Part shown: one piece after another, positions 1-9,337 of the stretch
Layout: each line of letters starts with the position of its first letter
Position numbering within the stretch: position 1 is the first letter of the stretch
Assembly: GCA_947494715.1 (NCBI GenBank)
Contig: CANLWG010000025.1
Location: forward strand, 1 to 40,213
Source: an uncultured Flavobacteriaceae bacterium
GTDB taxonomy: Bacteria; Bacteroidota; Bacteroidia; Flavobacteriales; Flavobacteriaceae
DNA length: 40,213 nucleotides
Direction: 5' to 3'
Notes under the pieces: generated by a model
What the model saw: the letters and a program-made list of their open reading frames with translations, nothing else
What the model was told of the DNA's origin: nothing
Database searches by the model: none
Translations under genes and position numbers: made by a program

Positions 1-77
1 CCATCAACCATCAACCATCAACCATCAACCATCAACCATCAACCATCAACCATCAACCATCAACCATCAACCATCAA
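1..77. repeat. Heptanucleotide tandem repeat (CCATCAA)x11
   Basis: Eleven uninterrupted perfect copies of the 7-bp unit CCATCAA run from the window edge, and the array may continue outside. The last unit supplies the stop codon (minus-strand TGA, 74-76) of the rhodanese gene, so the array abuts the 3' end of a coding sequence. Perfect short arrays like this form by replication slippage. Because 7 is not a multiple of 3, any coding frame through the array would shift with copy number. Confidence 0.97.
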
Positions 78-574
78 TCCTCATTATATACCTTTTCTCC
101 TTTTTGTAGGAATTCGCCCCAATAGGTGTCAAAGGCATGCACTTTTTCGGTTTCCTTTCCTTGGTCGTCATAAACAGGGTATCCTTTATTTTTCCATTCA
201 AAAATACCGCCGTACAAGTTTTTAACATTGGTGTACCCCAATTTCACCAATTTTTCGCCAATATCCTCGGAACGCACCCCAATGGAGCAGTACACCACAA
301 TTTCGGCATTCTTATTGGGAATTTCAACTTGTACCTTATGGGCATCGAACATCTCATATCCTACCCAAATGGCGTTTTGTAAATGGCTCACTTCGTATTC
401 CTGTTTTTTTCGGGTATCCAGGTACAAAACACTATCCTTATGGGCCGTTTCGTTCAAAGATATATAGGGGATACTTTCCGCGTTGAGCTTTTTAAGCGTA
501 CTGTCTAACTTATTTTGGGTAAAGGCGTTTAAGGATAAGGCCAAAAACAAGAATATGCTCAAAAGAAATCTCAT
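74..574 (-). CDS. Secreted single-domain rhodanese-like sulfurtransferase
   Basis: The protein has 166 residues from the chosen start. Residues 1-20 form a signal peptide (MRFLLSIFLF then a hydrophobic core ending NAFTQ), so it is exported. One rhodanese domain follows: the D-T-R loop near residue 53, the E-Y...H-L..A-I-W segment near 60-70, and the active-site loop C96-S-I-G-V-R-S, then the G-Y-T-N-V..L-Y-G-G-I..W end typical of the fold. Such proteins carry a persulfide on the loop cysteine; the substrate here is unknown. An upstream methionine at 643 is in frame, but it would put 23 residues before the signal peptide, and a TAnnTTTG box at 596-603 lies downstream of it. The start at 574 is therefore preferred. 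The gene is divergent from the GH32 gene. Confidence 0.85.
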   Translation of the reverse strand: MRFLLSIFLFLALSLNAFTQNKLDSTLKKLNAESIPYISLNETAHKDSVLYLDTRKKQEYEVSHLQNAIWVGYEMFDAHKVQVEIPNKNAEIVVYCSIGVRSEDIGEKLVKLGYTNVKNLYGGIFEWKNKGYPVYDDQGKETEKVHAFDTYWGEFLQKGEKVYNED

Positions 575-595
575 ACCATTTAAAAATAATACGAA

Positions 596-603
596 CAAAG
601 ATA
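596..603 (-). promoter_or_regulatory. Bacteroidota -7 box for the rhodanese gene
   Basis: The minus strand reads TATCTTTG, an exact match to the Bacteroidota -7 consensus TAnnTTTG, 22 bp upstream of the ATG at 574. No clear -33 TTG is seen at the usual distance, so this is a partial promoter match. It supports the shorter start of the rhodanese gene. Confidence 0.4.
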
Positions 604-651
604 CTATTTTAGAGGTGTTCCATTGAATTGTTCGGCTAATCATAAAATGAA

Positions 652-2211
652 ATGAAGCAAGTAAAAATTGGGCTGTTCTTTGTTTTGATAATTTTGCAGG
701 CTTGCAAAAATAAAGTGGAGGAACAAAAACTTATTTTGGATACCGCCAAGACGGACTACTATACAGAACCGTATAGGCCTCAATTTCACTTTTCACCAGA
801 AGAAAAGTGGATGAACGACCCCAATGGGCTGGTCTATCATAAAGGTTTTTACCATCTTTTCTATCAGTACTATCCAGAGGATATTGTTTGGGGCCCAATG
901 CACTGGGGGCATGCCTTTAGTACAGATCTGGTACATTGGGAACATAAGCCGATAGCCCTATATCCGGATGAACTTGGTTATATTTTTTCAGGAAGCGCGG
1001 TAGTGGATGAAAATAACACTTCAGGTTTTGGTACCGATGGGAATCCTGCTTTGGTAGCCATTTTTACCTACCATGATATGAAGGGTGAAAAAGCGGGGCG
1101 TGATGATTTTCAGACCCAGGGTATTGCATACAGTCTTGATAATGGTGATACCTGGACAAAGTTCAAAGGGAATCCCGTACTAGTGAACGAGGGTATTAGG
1201 GATTTTCGCGACCCTAAGGTAATGTGGCATGACCCTTCACAAAGTTGGATCATGACCTTGGTGGCCGGTAATCATGCCAAATTCTATACATCCAAAAATT
1301 TGAAGGATTGGGAATTGACCGGTGAATTCGGGAAGGATCAAGGAGCCCATGGGGGAGTTTGGGAATGCCCCGATCTATTTCAATTACAGGTGGAAGACAA
1401 GGATGAGGAAAAATGGGTACTGCTCATCAGTATCAATCCCGGTGCCCCGAACGGCGGTAGTGGCACCCAATATTTTATAGGGGATTTTGATGGAAAGACC
1501 TTCACTTCCGATCAAAAGGAGAATCGGTGGATCGATTGGGGCACGGATAACTATGCCGGGGTCACCTATAACAACGCGCCTAATGATGAGCGAATCTTTA
1601 TCGGTTGGATGAGCAATTGGTCCTATGCTCGCGATACTCCTACCGAAAAATGGCGCAGTGCCATGACGGTTCCCCGAAAGTTATCCTTACGGAAAATAGG
1701 GAATTCGTATGATTTGATGAACTACCCGGTTAAAAGTCTGGAAAATCTTAGAGAGGAGGGGATGAAGAAAGCCATAAGATTGGAAGCGGGGGAAAAAGAT
1801 AGTATTGCCTTTACGCATTTTAATCAAGCAGAAGTGCGATTCACAACCACTACAAAGGATTTTCGGCTTGCCTTTAAAAATGACAGGAACGAGCAATTGG
1901 TACTGACCATGGATTCAGAAAAGAGCATTTTTTTATTGGACCGCACGAGATCCGGAAAAATTGGCTTTCAGGAAAATTTTGGGGAAACAGTACAGGAAAT
2001 GCCCATTACCCATTTGCCTCAAGATCAGTTTGAAGTTCGTATGCTACTAGATCATTCCTCTATTGAAGTATTTATCAATAAGGGGCAATATGTGATGACC
2101 GCACAGGTCTTTCCGAACGAATATTATACCCTATTGGATATTGAAAACACCTCGGAGGCGATTTTAGAATTTAAGAGCTTTGAAATGAACAAGGTGAAAG
2201 GGATATGGTAA
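652..2211 (+). CDS. GH32 fructan hydrolase lipoprotein (levanase/inulinase-like)
   Basis: The protein has 519 residues and a lipoprotein signal peptide (hydrophobic core, then L-Q-A-C with C18), so it is probably anchored in the envelope. The glycoside hydrolase family 32 catalytic triad is all present: W-M-N-D-P-N-G with nucleophile D56, the R-D-P motif at 186-188, and W-E-C-P-D with acid/base E238. A C-terminal beta-sandwich follows (about 370-519). GH32 enzymes cleave beta-fructosyl bonds in sucrose, inulin or levan. Motifs do not decide endo versus exo or the linkage. No fructokinase or SusCD pair lies in view, so this is not an obvious full fructan locus. The stop codon directly abuts the stop of the convergent permease gene. 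Confidence 0.93.
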   Translation: MKQVKIGLFFVLIILQACKNKVEEQKLILDTAKTDYYTEPYRPQFHFSPEEKWMNDPNGLVYHKGFYHLFYQYYPEDIVWGPMHWGHAFSTDLVHWEHKPIALYPDELGYIFSGSAVVDENNTSGFGTDGNPALVAIFTYHDMKGEKAGRDDFQTQGIAYSLDNGDTWTKFKGNPVLVNEGIRDFRDPKVMWHDPSQSWIMTLVAGNHAKFYTSKNLKDWELTGEFGKDQGAHGGVWECPDLFQLQVEDKDEEKWVLLISINPGAPNGGSGTQYFIGDFDGKTFTSDQKENRWIDWGTDNYAGVTYNNAPNDERIFIGWMSNWSYARDTPTEKWRSAMTVPRKLSLRKIGNSYDLMNYPVKSLENLREEGMKKAIRLEAGEKDSIAFTHFNQAEVRFTTTTKDFRLAFKNDRNEQLVLTMDSEKSIFLLDRTRSGKIGFQENFGETVQEMPITHLPQDQFEVRMLLDHSSIEVFINKGQYVMTAQVFPNEYYTLLDIENTSEAILEFKSFEMNKVKGIW

Positions 2212-4593
2212 CTATTCTTCTCTCAACGAATCTATAGGATTGGCCAAGGCTGCCTTCAATGCCCTGAACCCTGTAGTACCCATTGTAATTAGCAAAGCCA
2301 AAATTGTGGCCATTGCAAACACTTCAAGCTTAATATTTGTCCTATATGTAAAATCCTTTATCCAGTCATTCATAAAAAAGTAGGTGAGTGGCCAGGCTAT
2401 AAAACTGGCAACCAATAACAAAATGACAAACTCCTTTATTAACTTAAAAGTGACATTGCCAATCGAGGCACCAAGCACTTTTCTAATTCCGATTTCTTTT
2501 GATTTTCGTTCTGCAGAGAAAGATACGAGGCCAAAAGTACCGAGACAGGCAAGGATTATGGCCAGAATGGTAAAAATAGTAAGTACCTCGGTAAACTTTT
2601 CTTCCGTTTGGTATTGCCGCGCCACATCTTCATTTACAAAGGAATACGAAAATTCCCTGTTCGTTACAAATTTTGAATAGACAGATTTGATGTGCTTAAG
2701 GGTCAAAGGTAGATTCTGGGCATCAACTTTTACATATGCCCAATTCAACCAAGTTGAGGACGGGATGAAAATCGTCGGAGGGATTTTTCTGTGAAGTGAC
2801 TCAAAATGGAAGTCTTTCACTATTCCTACCACGGTGAATTTTTGATTGTCAAATTCTACCCATTTGCCGATGGGATCCGTCCAACCCAACTGGACTACGG
2901 CTGCCTCATTGAGGATAATGGATGAATTACTATCCGACGGAAATTCTTTTGAAAAATCGCGCCCCTCGGCAATTTCAGCTTCAACAGTCTTAAAAAAACC
3001 ATAGTCAATTCTAATGATTTTCATTGATTTTCTTGCCTCTTCATCCACAGCTACCCCCTGTGCTTGATATGCAGTGCTATTACTTATCCAACCTGGCATT
3101 TTCATATTGGAAACACCAGTCCTGACAATAGAAGAATTGGTTAAAAGATCATTGCTGAAAGCATCTAACTGGGAACGATCCATTGTCCTGAGAGGTACTG
3201 CCACCAATAGTTCTTTATTAATTCCCAGTTCTTTGTTTTTGAGAAAGTCAAGTTGATTAAAGACAATAGATGTGGAGGCTATTAGGCCAATGGAAATAAC
3301 AAATTGTAAAACCACAAGCCCTTTTCTGAGGGTTGGGCCAAATCTTTCCTTTGTCTTACTGCCCTTCAACGTACTTAATGGTTTAAAGGCCGAAAGAACA
3401 AAAGAAGGGTAAGCCCCGGATAATATGGCAATAATTACTATGGAAGCACTAATGGTCATCAATATTGGAGGATTGAACAAGGTATTTGTAGTTATTTCTT
3501 TTCCGGCAAATTGGTTGAACACAGGGAGTAATAACAGGGTCAGGCAGAAAGCAATTAAAGCCGCGATAAGAGTCACAATAAACGATTCGCTCAAAAACTG
3601 ACCGATGAGGTTCATTTTATGGGCACCCAATACTTTGCGCATACCAACTTCTTTGGCGCGTCTCAAAGATCGGGCTATAGTCAAATTCATGTAGTTTACA
3701 CTTGCAATGACTAGAATGAAAATGGCAACGATGGAAAAAATGTAAACGTGGTTAATATTTCCATTGGGCTCAATTTCGGTCCCATTTTTTGATCTGAGGT
3801 GAATATCCAGTAACGGCTGTAGAAACAGTTTAAAATTTCCAGAAGTAAGCGGGGCTAAATGGTCGTCAATAAAATTTGAAAACATTGATTCTATTCTTGA
3901 GGGTTTAGAACCTTCTGCCATTTTGATGTACACATATTGAGAGTCCCAACCCACATTGTCAAACATGGCCTCTGGTGCTATTTGTCTTGCTGTTTGACCA
4001 GATATAAGGAAATCAAAGTGAAAATGGGAGTTTGACGGCATATCTTCCATGATTCCACTCACCTGTAGTTGTAATGTTCCATCACCGATATCAAGAACTT
4101 TCCCCATAGCGTTTATAGGACCAAAATACTTTTTAGCCGTGGATTCGGAAATGACTACTTTATTCGATCCTTTTAATGCCTCGTTAGGGTTGCCGGAAAT
4201 CAAAGGAAAAGAAAAGACCTCGAAAAAATTTTCATCGGCTACAGCCATCCTCTCCTCATCAAATCTTTTGTCCCCATGAGTGACAATTTCCGACATGCGC
4301 ATAATTCGAACTAATTGTTCAATTTCTTCAAAACTAGTCTTTAGTTTTTCGGCCGTTGGCCATGAATTTGTGGAATACGGCTCCCAGACACTCTGTCTCA
4401 TATAGGCGGCGGCCACACGATAAATTCTATCCCCATCTTGATGAAAATCGTCGTAGCTCAGTTCGTCCTTAATAAAAAGGAAAATCATTAGACAGCAAAC
4501 AAAGCCTAACATCAGACCGGAAACATTAATAAGGCTGTATAATTTTTCTTTTTTGAATACCCTGAAAGCTATTTTAAAATAGTTTTTTATCAT
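2212..4593 (-). CDS. FtsX/MacB-type ABC transporter permease
   Basis: This 793-residue protein has the Bacteroidota tandem layout. An N-terminal helix (about 20-41) and a MacB-like periplasmic core (about 45-285) precede an FtsX membrane block containing the R-R-A-K-E-V-G-M-R-K-V-L-G-A motif. A second periplasmic part and a second FtsX block follow, with K-S-K-E-I-G-I-R-K-V-L-G-A, ending in the classic A-L-A-N-P-I-D-S-L-R. Such permeases work with a separate LolD/MacB-like ATPase in lipoprotein or peptide export or stress signalling. No ATPase gene is visible here. It is downstream of, and parallel to, a paralogue at 4999-7296, with a paralogue remnant between them. Confidence 0.9.
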   Translation of the reverse strand: MIKNYFKIAFRVFKKEKLYSLINVSGLMLGFVCCLMIFLFIKDELSYDDFHQDGDRIYRVAAAYMRQSVWEPYSTNSWPTAEKLKTSFEEIEQLVRIMRMSEIVTHGDKRFDEERMAVADENFFEVFSFPLISGNPNEALKGSNKVVISESTAKKYFGPINAMGKVLDIGDGTLQLQVSGIMEDMPSNSHFHFDFLISGQTARQIAPEAMFDNVGWDSQYVYIKMAEGSKPSRIESMFSNFIDDHLAPLTSGNFKLFLQPLLDIHLRSKNGTEIEPNGNINHVYIFSIVAIFILVIASVNYMNLTIARSLRRAKEVGMRKVLGAHKMNLIGQFLSESFIVTLIAALIAFCLTLLLLPVFNQFAGKEITTNTLFNPPILMTISASIVIIAILSGAYPSFVLSAFKPLSTLKGSKTKERFGPTLRKGLVVLQFVISIGLIASTSIVFNQLDFLKNKELGINKELLVAVPLRTMDRSQLDAFSNDLLTNSSIVRTGVSNMKMPGWISNSTAYQAQGVAVDEEARKSMKIIRIDYGFFKTVEAEIAEGRDFSKEFPSDSNSSIILNEAAVVQLGWTDPIGKWVEFDNQKFTVVGIVKDFHFESLHRKIPPTIFIPSSTWLNWAYVKVDAQNLPLTLKHIKSVYSKFVTNREFSYSFVNEDVARQYQTEEKFTEVLTIFTILAIILACLGTFGLVSFSAERKSKEIGIRKVLGASIGNVTFKLIKEFVILLLVASFIAWPLTYFFMNDWIKDFTYRTNIKLEVFAMATILALLITMGTTGFRALKAALANPIDSLREE

Positions 4594-4836
4594 GATTTTT
4601 GTGGTTGAGGACTAAACAATAGATTTCTTTGGTAACATAGGAGGTTGAATACAATCATCCAAAGGATGCTATCTCCCGACCTAAAATTATGCCAAGTTGT
4701 CAAGTATCTTACTATCAGATTTTTATAATAAGAACTCTAAGAATCCCTCTAATTTACTGTCAAAAATATTTACATCAAATGTCCACTAATTTTACAGTTG
4801 CCAAGAGATTTGGCTCTCCTTTTCCTAAGATTAAAT

Positions 4837-4983
4837 TCAAAAATGAAAAGTCCTGTAAAAAGAACGTTTTTTGGGACTAAAGCAATTTCCTATTATCGTT
4901 CCATCTGAAGCCTTTACATCTATAGGCCGTTTATAACTATTCGGTGAGTAAGCCTCTACCGGGTTAGCCAAAGCTGCTTTAAA
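4837..4983 (-). pseudogene. Remnant of a third permease C-terminus
   Basis: The open frame is bounded by a TAG at 4984-4986 and a TGA at 4837. It begins F-K-A-A-L-A-N-P-V-E-A, the signature C-terminal end of FtsX/MacB permeases (compare K-A-A-L-A-N-P-I-D-S-L at the end of the gene at 2212), then loses similarity. It has no start codon and no preceding membrane domain. It is therefore a decayed 3' end, or a scar of recombination between tandem permease copies. The rest of the 405-bp gap (4594-4998) holds no supported gene. Confidence 0.65.
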
Positions 4984-4998
4984 CTATTGATAACTAAA

Positions 4999-7296
4999 TT
5001 AGTCATTTCGAATTTCATTAATTGGATTTTGCCTAGTAGCCTTTACGGTTTGAAAGCTAAGTGTTGAGAAAGCGATTAGAGCTATGATAATTCCTGGGAT
5101 TAGGATTGCCAAAAGATTAAACTCTATTTTATTTGCGAAACCGCTAAGCCATAAATTCATTAGGTAATAACCAATTGGGACCGCAATTACGAATGCAAGG
5201 GATATTCGTTTTGTAAATACCAATGTCAATAAATTTAGAACATTCATAGCAGAAGCTCCAAGGATTTTGCGAATCCCCATTTCCTTAGTACGGCTTTGAA
5301 TTACGGCCCATGAAAATGCAAACAACCCAAAGCAGGATAGTATAATGCTGATAATTGAAAAAGTTATTATTATTTTATAAAGAAAAGTATCTTGCTTATG
5401 TTTCTTGATTATCTCATCTTCGATTACTCGATATTCAAAGGGATAGTTTGGAAATACATCTTCCCATTCAGTCTGAATTTTCGGAAGTAGGTTTGCTAGA
5501 TTATTACCTTCATAATCAATTAATAAAGACCGACCATTGTCAAAATATGATATAATTACAGGAGGGATACCCTCTTTGAACGAACCGCATGTAAAATCCT
5601 CAACTACCCCAATAATAATATCCTCTGTTCCCGGTACTTTGCTACCAATCGGATTTGATATGTTAAATTGACGAACTAGTTCTTGATTTACCAATTTGCC
5701 CTTATAGGTCTTCGATGGAAGGTTGCCTTCAAGTAAGTTAAGTTTTAAGGTTTTTAGAAAATCATTATCACCACCAAAAAGAAAAGGTGAATAAAACTTG
5801 TCATTTTCAAGTTCATAGCGAACCACTGTATTTCCTGAGATGGGATTCCCACCGCTTACGGTTATACTATTAACATTGGTCAATTGAGAAACCCTCTGTT
5901 TTAGAACGGGTAGTACATCTAAAAACTTCTGGTCAGGAGAATCAAGTTGAACCATACTACGATTGAAGCCAAGCGGTGAATTTTCAATATGAGACATCTG
6001 CTGGATAATAGTAACCGAACATATTGCTAATGTAATTGAAATGACAAATTGGATTGTAAATAAAAGTCCGTTAAATGAAACCTTATTGGAATCTTTGGAT
6101 ATCAAACTTATTGCTTTCATCTTCCATTGTTTGGCTACAGAAAAACTAACCAAAGTAGCTCCAGAGATAAAGAGTACTGCGCATATGGAAGCGAGTACTT
6201 TTAAATCTAAAAAGAATCCTGAAGAAAGATTTGATTCAAAAACTGTATTGAAAACCGGAATTATGAAGAAAGTAATAATTAAAGACAGTAAAAAGGCGAT
6301 AACAATATAAACACTCACCTCTAGTATAGTTGAAGCAAATAAGCCTTTTGGTGTGATTCCCAAAGTCTTCTTAATCCCTATTTCTTTCTTTCTGTCCTGT
6401 AAAAACAGTAAAAATAGATTTACAAAGTTAAACCCTGCAATGAAAACTACTAAACCACAAATTATATAGCCTACCTGTAAAAAAGTGGGGTTTCTCGTTT
6501 TCATATATACCGATTTATTATCGGTATTGAAATAGGATTCCGTTAGGGGTTTAAAAAAGTAATCCATCTTACCTGCACCAATAAGCCCTGGTCGATTTAT
6601 GTCCTCATTAACTTTACCCTCCAAGTTTTCTTTCAGATTTACGCTTTCCAGCAGCGCATAGGTAGCCCCTCCATTCCACTTGTCGGGAAGCATGGTGTGA
6701 TGAACTAAAGCATCGAATGATAAATGGCTGTTTGCATTTGGTTTATCAACAACCGCAGAAACCGTTAGTACCTTGGTTGTATCAGGGGTGTTAATCGTTA
6801 TGTTTTTACCAACAACTTCGGCGCTACCGTACAAAATATCAGCTTTTTTCTTAGTGAGAACAATACTATTGGGATTCAGGCTTTCTGTTTTAGAACCTTG
6901 TAATAAAGGGAAATCAAACAGTGAGAAAAAAGAATCATCTGTAGATAAAATTGAAAAATCTTGAAACACGTCGTTTTTTACCTTCAAGGATATTCCATCT
7001 AACCTAGAAAATTGACATACTTTATCAATTTCAGGATAATTATCAATCAAATAGTGATGAAAATAGTTTGGGATATAGGAAATACGACTGTTTTCTTCGA
7101 ATGGGTCATTACTAAATACCTGAAAAATTCTTTCCCTATTGATATGAAATTTATCAGTATTTGTCTCATAAATAAGAAAGCCTATGAGAATATTTAAACA
7201 GACAAAACCGACTACAAGACTTAATAATATAATAAAAGTGTAAATCCTTTTACTCCATAAATTTCGAAAAATTAATTTAAGATTACGTATTATCAT
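4999..7296 (-). CDS. FtsX/MacB-type ABC transporter permease (paralogue)
   Basis: This 765-residue protein has the same tandem architecture as its neighbour. It has an N-terminal helix at about 17-40, a periplasmic core, a first membrane block with R-K-K-E-I-G-I-K-K-T-L-G, and a second block with R-T-K-E-M-G-I-R-K-I-L-G-A. The C-terminus reads K-A-T-R-Q-N-P-I-N-E-I-R, a divergent form of the usual A-N-P-V/I-E/D ending. The sequence is clearly more AT-rich than the neighbouring permease. The adjacent paralogue and an intervening remnant suggest a locus shaped by duplication. Its partner ATPase must be encoded elsewhere, and the substrate is unknown. Confidence 0.88.
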   Translation of the reverse strand: MIIRNLKLIFRNLWSKRIYTFIILLSLVVGFVCLNILIGFLIYETNTDKFHINRERIFQVFSNDPFEENSRISYIPNYFHHYLIDNYPEIDKVCQFSRLDGISLKVKNDVFQDFSILSTDDSFFSLFDFPLLQGSKTESLNPNSIVLTKKKADILYGSAEVVGKNITINTPDTTKVLTVSAVVDKPNANSHLSFDALVHHTMLPDKWNGGATYALLESVNLKENLEGKVNEDINRPGLIGAGKMDYFFKPLTESYFNTDNKSVYMKTRNPTFLQVGYIICGLVVFIAGFNFVNLFLLFLQDRKKEIGIKKTLGITPKGLFASTILEVSVYIVIAFLLSLIITFFIIPVFNTVFESNLSSGFFLDLKVLASICAVLFISGATLVSFSVAKQWKMKAISLISKDSNKVSFNGLLFTIQFVISITLAICSVTIIQQMSHIENSPLGFNRSMVQLDSPDQKFLDVLPVLKQRVSQLTNVNSITVSGGNPISGNTVVRYELENDKFYSPFLFGGDNDFLKTLKLNLLEGNLPSKTYKGKLVNQELVRQFNISNPIGSKVPGTEDIIIGVVEDFTCGSFKEGIPPVIISYFDNGRSLLIDYEGNNLANLLPKIQTEWEDVFPNYPFEYRVIEDEIIKKHKQDTFLYKIIITFSIISIILSCFGLFAFSWAVIQSRTKEMGIRKILGASAMNVLNLLTLVFTKRISLAFVIAVPIGYYLMNLWLSGFANKIEFNLLAILIPGIIIALIAFSTLSFQTVKATRQNPINEIRND

Positions 7297-7508
7297 AAAA
7301 TGATCTATTTATACAAAATGTATCGAATGAAATTTTCGAAACACCAATTATCATTAGGTTAACGAATACAAAGTCCGCTTCTCACAAGTTATGATTTTTG
7401 ATGGATTTTTCTTACTGATGAATGTTAAGGATTTTAAAATTTCAAATATATTTTAATAGTAACTTAATTACCGCTACATTTTAATTTTTCAAGTATTGTC
7501 TAGCTTAT

Positions 7509-7947
7509 TTGAAATATGGAAGTATTATAAAAAGAACATTTTATGGGATTCTTTCTTTGGTCGCCAAGCTAATCTTAAGACTGCTGTTTTTTTTGGTTAT
7601 CTTTAAACTTCTTGATTTGAGAAATAGTCCAGCCATGGAAAAGAGCTTAAATCAATGTCTACTTTGCAAATTCGATTACACTACTCTTGAACCTCCCTCT
7701 TACCTGAATTAAAATGTCCGGATTGTAGAAAATCCAATGCAGCTATTTCCGGAGAGCGTATTAGGAATATATATTGAAAGCTATAATTAAACCAAGAGCG
7801 GTTTACCTCGCACCCATACCAGCTATTTTTCGCAATAAGTTCTGTGATTTTCCCATTCACTATTGTGTTTTCGCATTACCTTTTATGCTGGACAAACATC
7901 AGGGGATTGTCGTTCCTATAGATAAGCCTGTGCTAAAAACTTCTTAG
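7509..7947 (+). pseudogene. Decayed, frame-shifted coding remnant with Cys pairs
   Basis: The 672-bp gap 7297-7968 has no intact gene, but on the plus strand three open stretches follow each other in different frames. The first (7509-7712) has a hydrophobic segment and ends in C-L-L-C-K-F-D-Y. The second continues with L-K-C-P-D-C-R-K-S-N-A-A. The third (7765-7947, possible TTG at 7774) reads through K-P-R-A-V-Y-L-A-P-I-P to P-I-D-K-P-V-L-K-T-S and stop. The paired C-x-x-C motifs look like a zinc ribbon split by frameshifts. I do not recognise the family; chance open frames remain possible. Confidence 0.3.
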
Positions 7948-7968
7948 AGGTGGCGGGAACATGTTGAA

Positions 7969-9315
7969 TTACCTGCTTGCTGCCTCCACTTCTGTTAAAA
8001 GCTTACTTAACACCTTCTTGGGGTAGTATTTTCCACTTACCACTACAGCATCGATTTTTTGGGCATTGCCTATATTGTCGAGTGGATTGGCTTCCAACAA
8101 TATCAAATCCGCTATTTTGCCTTGCTCAATAGTTCCCAACTCCTCCTGCATCCCAAAAAACTCTGCCGGATGTCGCGTTGCACAAATTAATGCTTGCATC
8201 GGGGTCATTCCAATAATTTGCACAAACATTTGTAGCTCCTCGTGCAAACTAAAGCCAGGATAAATCAATACTACACCTACATCGGTGCCTGCTAGGAATC
8301 GGACACCTACTTGATGCATCACCCTCAAATCGCGTACAGTACCGAAGAACATCTCGGTCAAATCAAATGGATAGAGCTTACGTTCCGCTATTTGCTCCCG
8401 CCAATCCTTAATAAGATATCCAGAGAGGTACTTTCGGCGATAATCCAGCTCACCCTGCTCATCTTCAACGATAGCGGCCACTTTTCCGTAAGGGACCAAC
8501 AGTGATTCTTTCCAACTGATGAGTGTGGGTGTAATGCAAATATCTTGATTTGCAAATTTTTCAAACAGTGTTTTCCTATCCATTTCGCTTAGACTATCCA
8601 ATGGGGGAAAGAAAGAATGCTCTAAACTTCTTTGTCCGGCTTCAAGGATTTCTTCCGGTGAAGCCACCACGTGTCCTGTTAACGCCAGCTTAGCTTGCCG
8701 CGCTGCTTGTGCAATAGCCTGATAAGTTTCTAGGGAAGCCACGGAACGAATTTTCAGGAAATCCACCCCTAACTTTGCTATCGAATCAACAACACGTTTT
8801 GCATCGGACGGATTGCCCAGGCCAGCCCTTGAACGTTCTACCGGTTCTATGGTTCCCTCATTTTTCATACGCCGCACATTGGCCACACTCTCCAAAATGG
8901 GGCCAGCCATTTTAATCCTGGGCCCTAAACGTCTTCCTTCCCCAACTTCTTTTCTCCATCTTAAAACCGGCTCAGGATCGCCACCCATATCCCGTACACT
9001 GGTGATTCCATTGGCAATAAAAAGAGGGAGGCCGTTTACACCGGCTTTGGCCAGATGCGCATGGGCATCCCAAAGACCGGGAATCAGGAATTTTCCGCTT
9101 GCATTCACCACTTGTGCTTTCTTAGGAATAGGAATAGCATCAAAAGCACCAACCGCGATAATACGATCCTGTTCGATTACTACCGTTTGATTAGCAAGTG
9201 GGGGCCGGCCAGTCATGTCAATGACAGTTACATGCTCGAATACAAGCTGGGTATTTTGTGCATTAAGTACAATGGATGAGGTAGAGCACAGCAGCAGGGC
9301 AAATACGATTCTCAT
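7969..9315 (-). CDS. Secreted metal-dependent amidohydrolase (imidazolonepropionase-like)
   Basis: From the start at 9315 the protein has 448 residues and a signal peptide (MRIVFALLLC to about V-L-N-A-Q20). A longer in-frame start at 9399 would overlap the upstream gene and bury the signal peptide. Amidohydrolase-superfamily metal sites are visible: D-A-H85-A-H87 after I-P-G-L-W, a candidate bridging lysine in F-L-K189-I, T-G-H215, L-E-H233-S and A-G-T-D345. The C-terminal I-A-D-L-I-L-L-E-A-N-P-L-D stretch is typical of the Xaa-Pro dipeptidase/imidazolonepropionase-like group. Hydrolysis of a cyclic or peptide C-N bond in the periplasm is the family expectation, but the substrate is not predictable. 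It lies 22 bp after the DUF6090-like gene and is probably co-transcribed with it. Confidence 0.88.
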   Translation of the reverse strand: MRIVFALLLCSTSSIVLNAQNTQLVFEHVTVIDMTGRPPLANQTVVIEQDRIIAVGAFDAIPIPKKAQVVNASGKFLIPGLWDAHAHLAKAGVNGLPLFIANGITSVRDMGGDPEPVLRWRKEVGEGRRLGPRIKMAGPILESVANVRRMKNEGTIEPVERSRAGLGNPSDAKRVVDSIAKLGVDFLKIRSVASLETYQAIAQAARQAKLALTGHVVASPEEILEAGQRSLEHSFFPPLDSLSEMDRKTLFEKFANQDICITPTLISWKESLLVPYGKVAAIVEDEQGELDYRRKYLSGYLIKDWREQIAERKLYPFDLTEMFFGTVRDLRVMHQVGVRFLAGTDVGVVLIYPGFSLHEELQMFVQIIGMTPMQALICATRHPAEFFGMQEELGTIEQGKIADLILLEANPLDNIGNAQKIDAVVVSGKYYPKKVLSKLLTEVEAASR

Positions 9316-9337
9316 GATTTTTTGCCAAATTAACTTA

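Noticed and set aside
1-77. CRISPR array
   Set aside because: Units are 7 bp without spacers; a simple tandem repeat.
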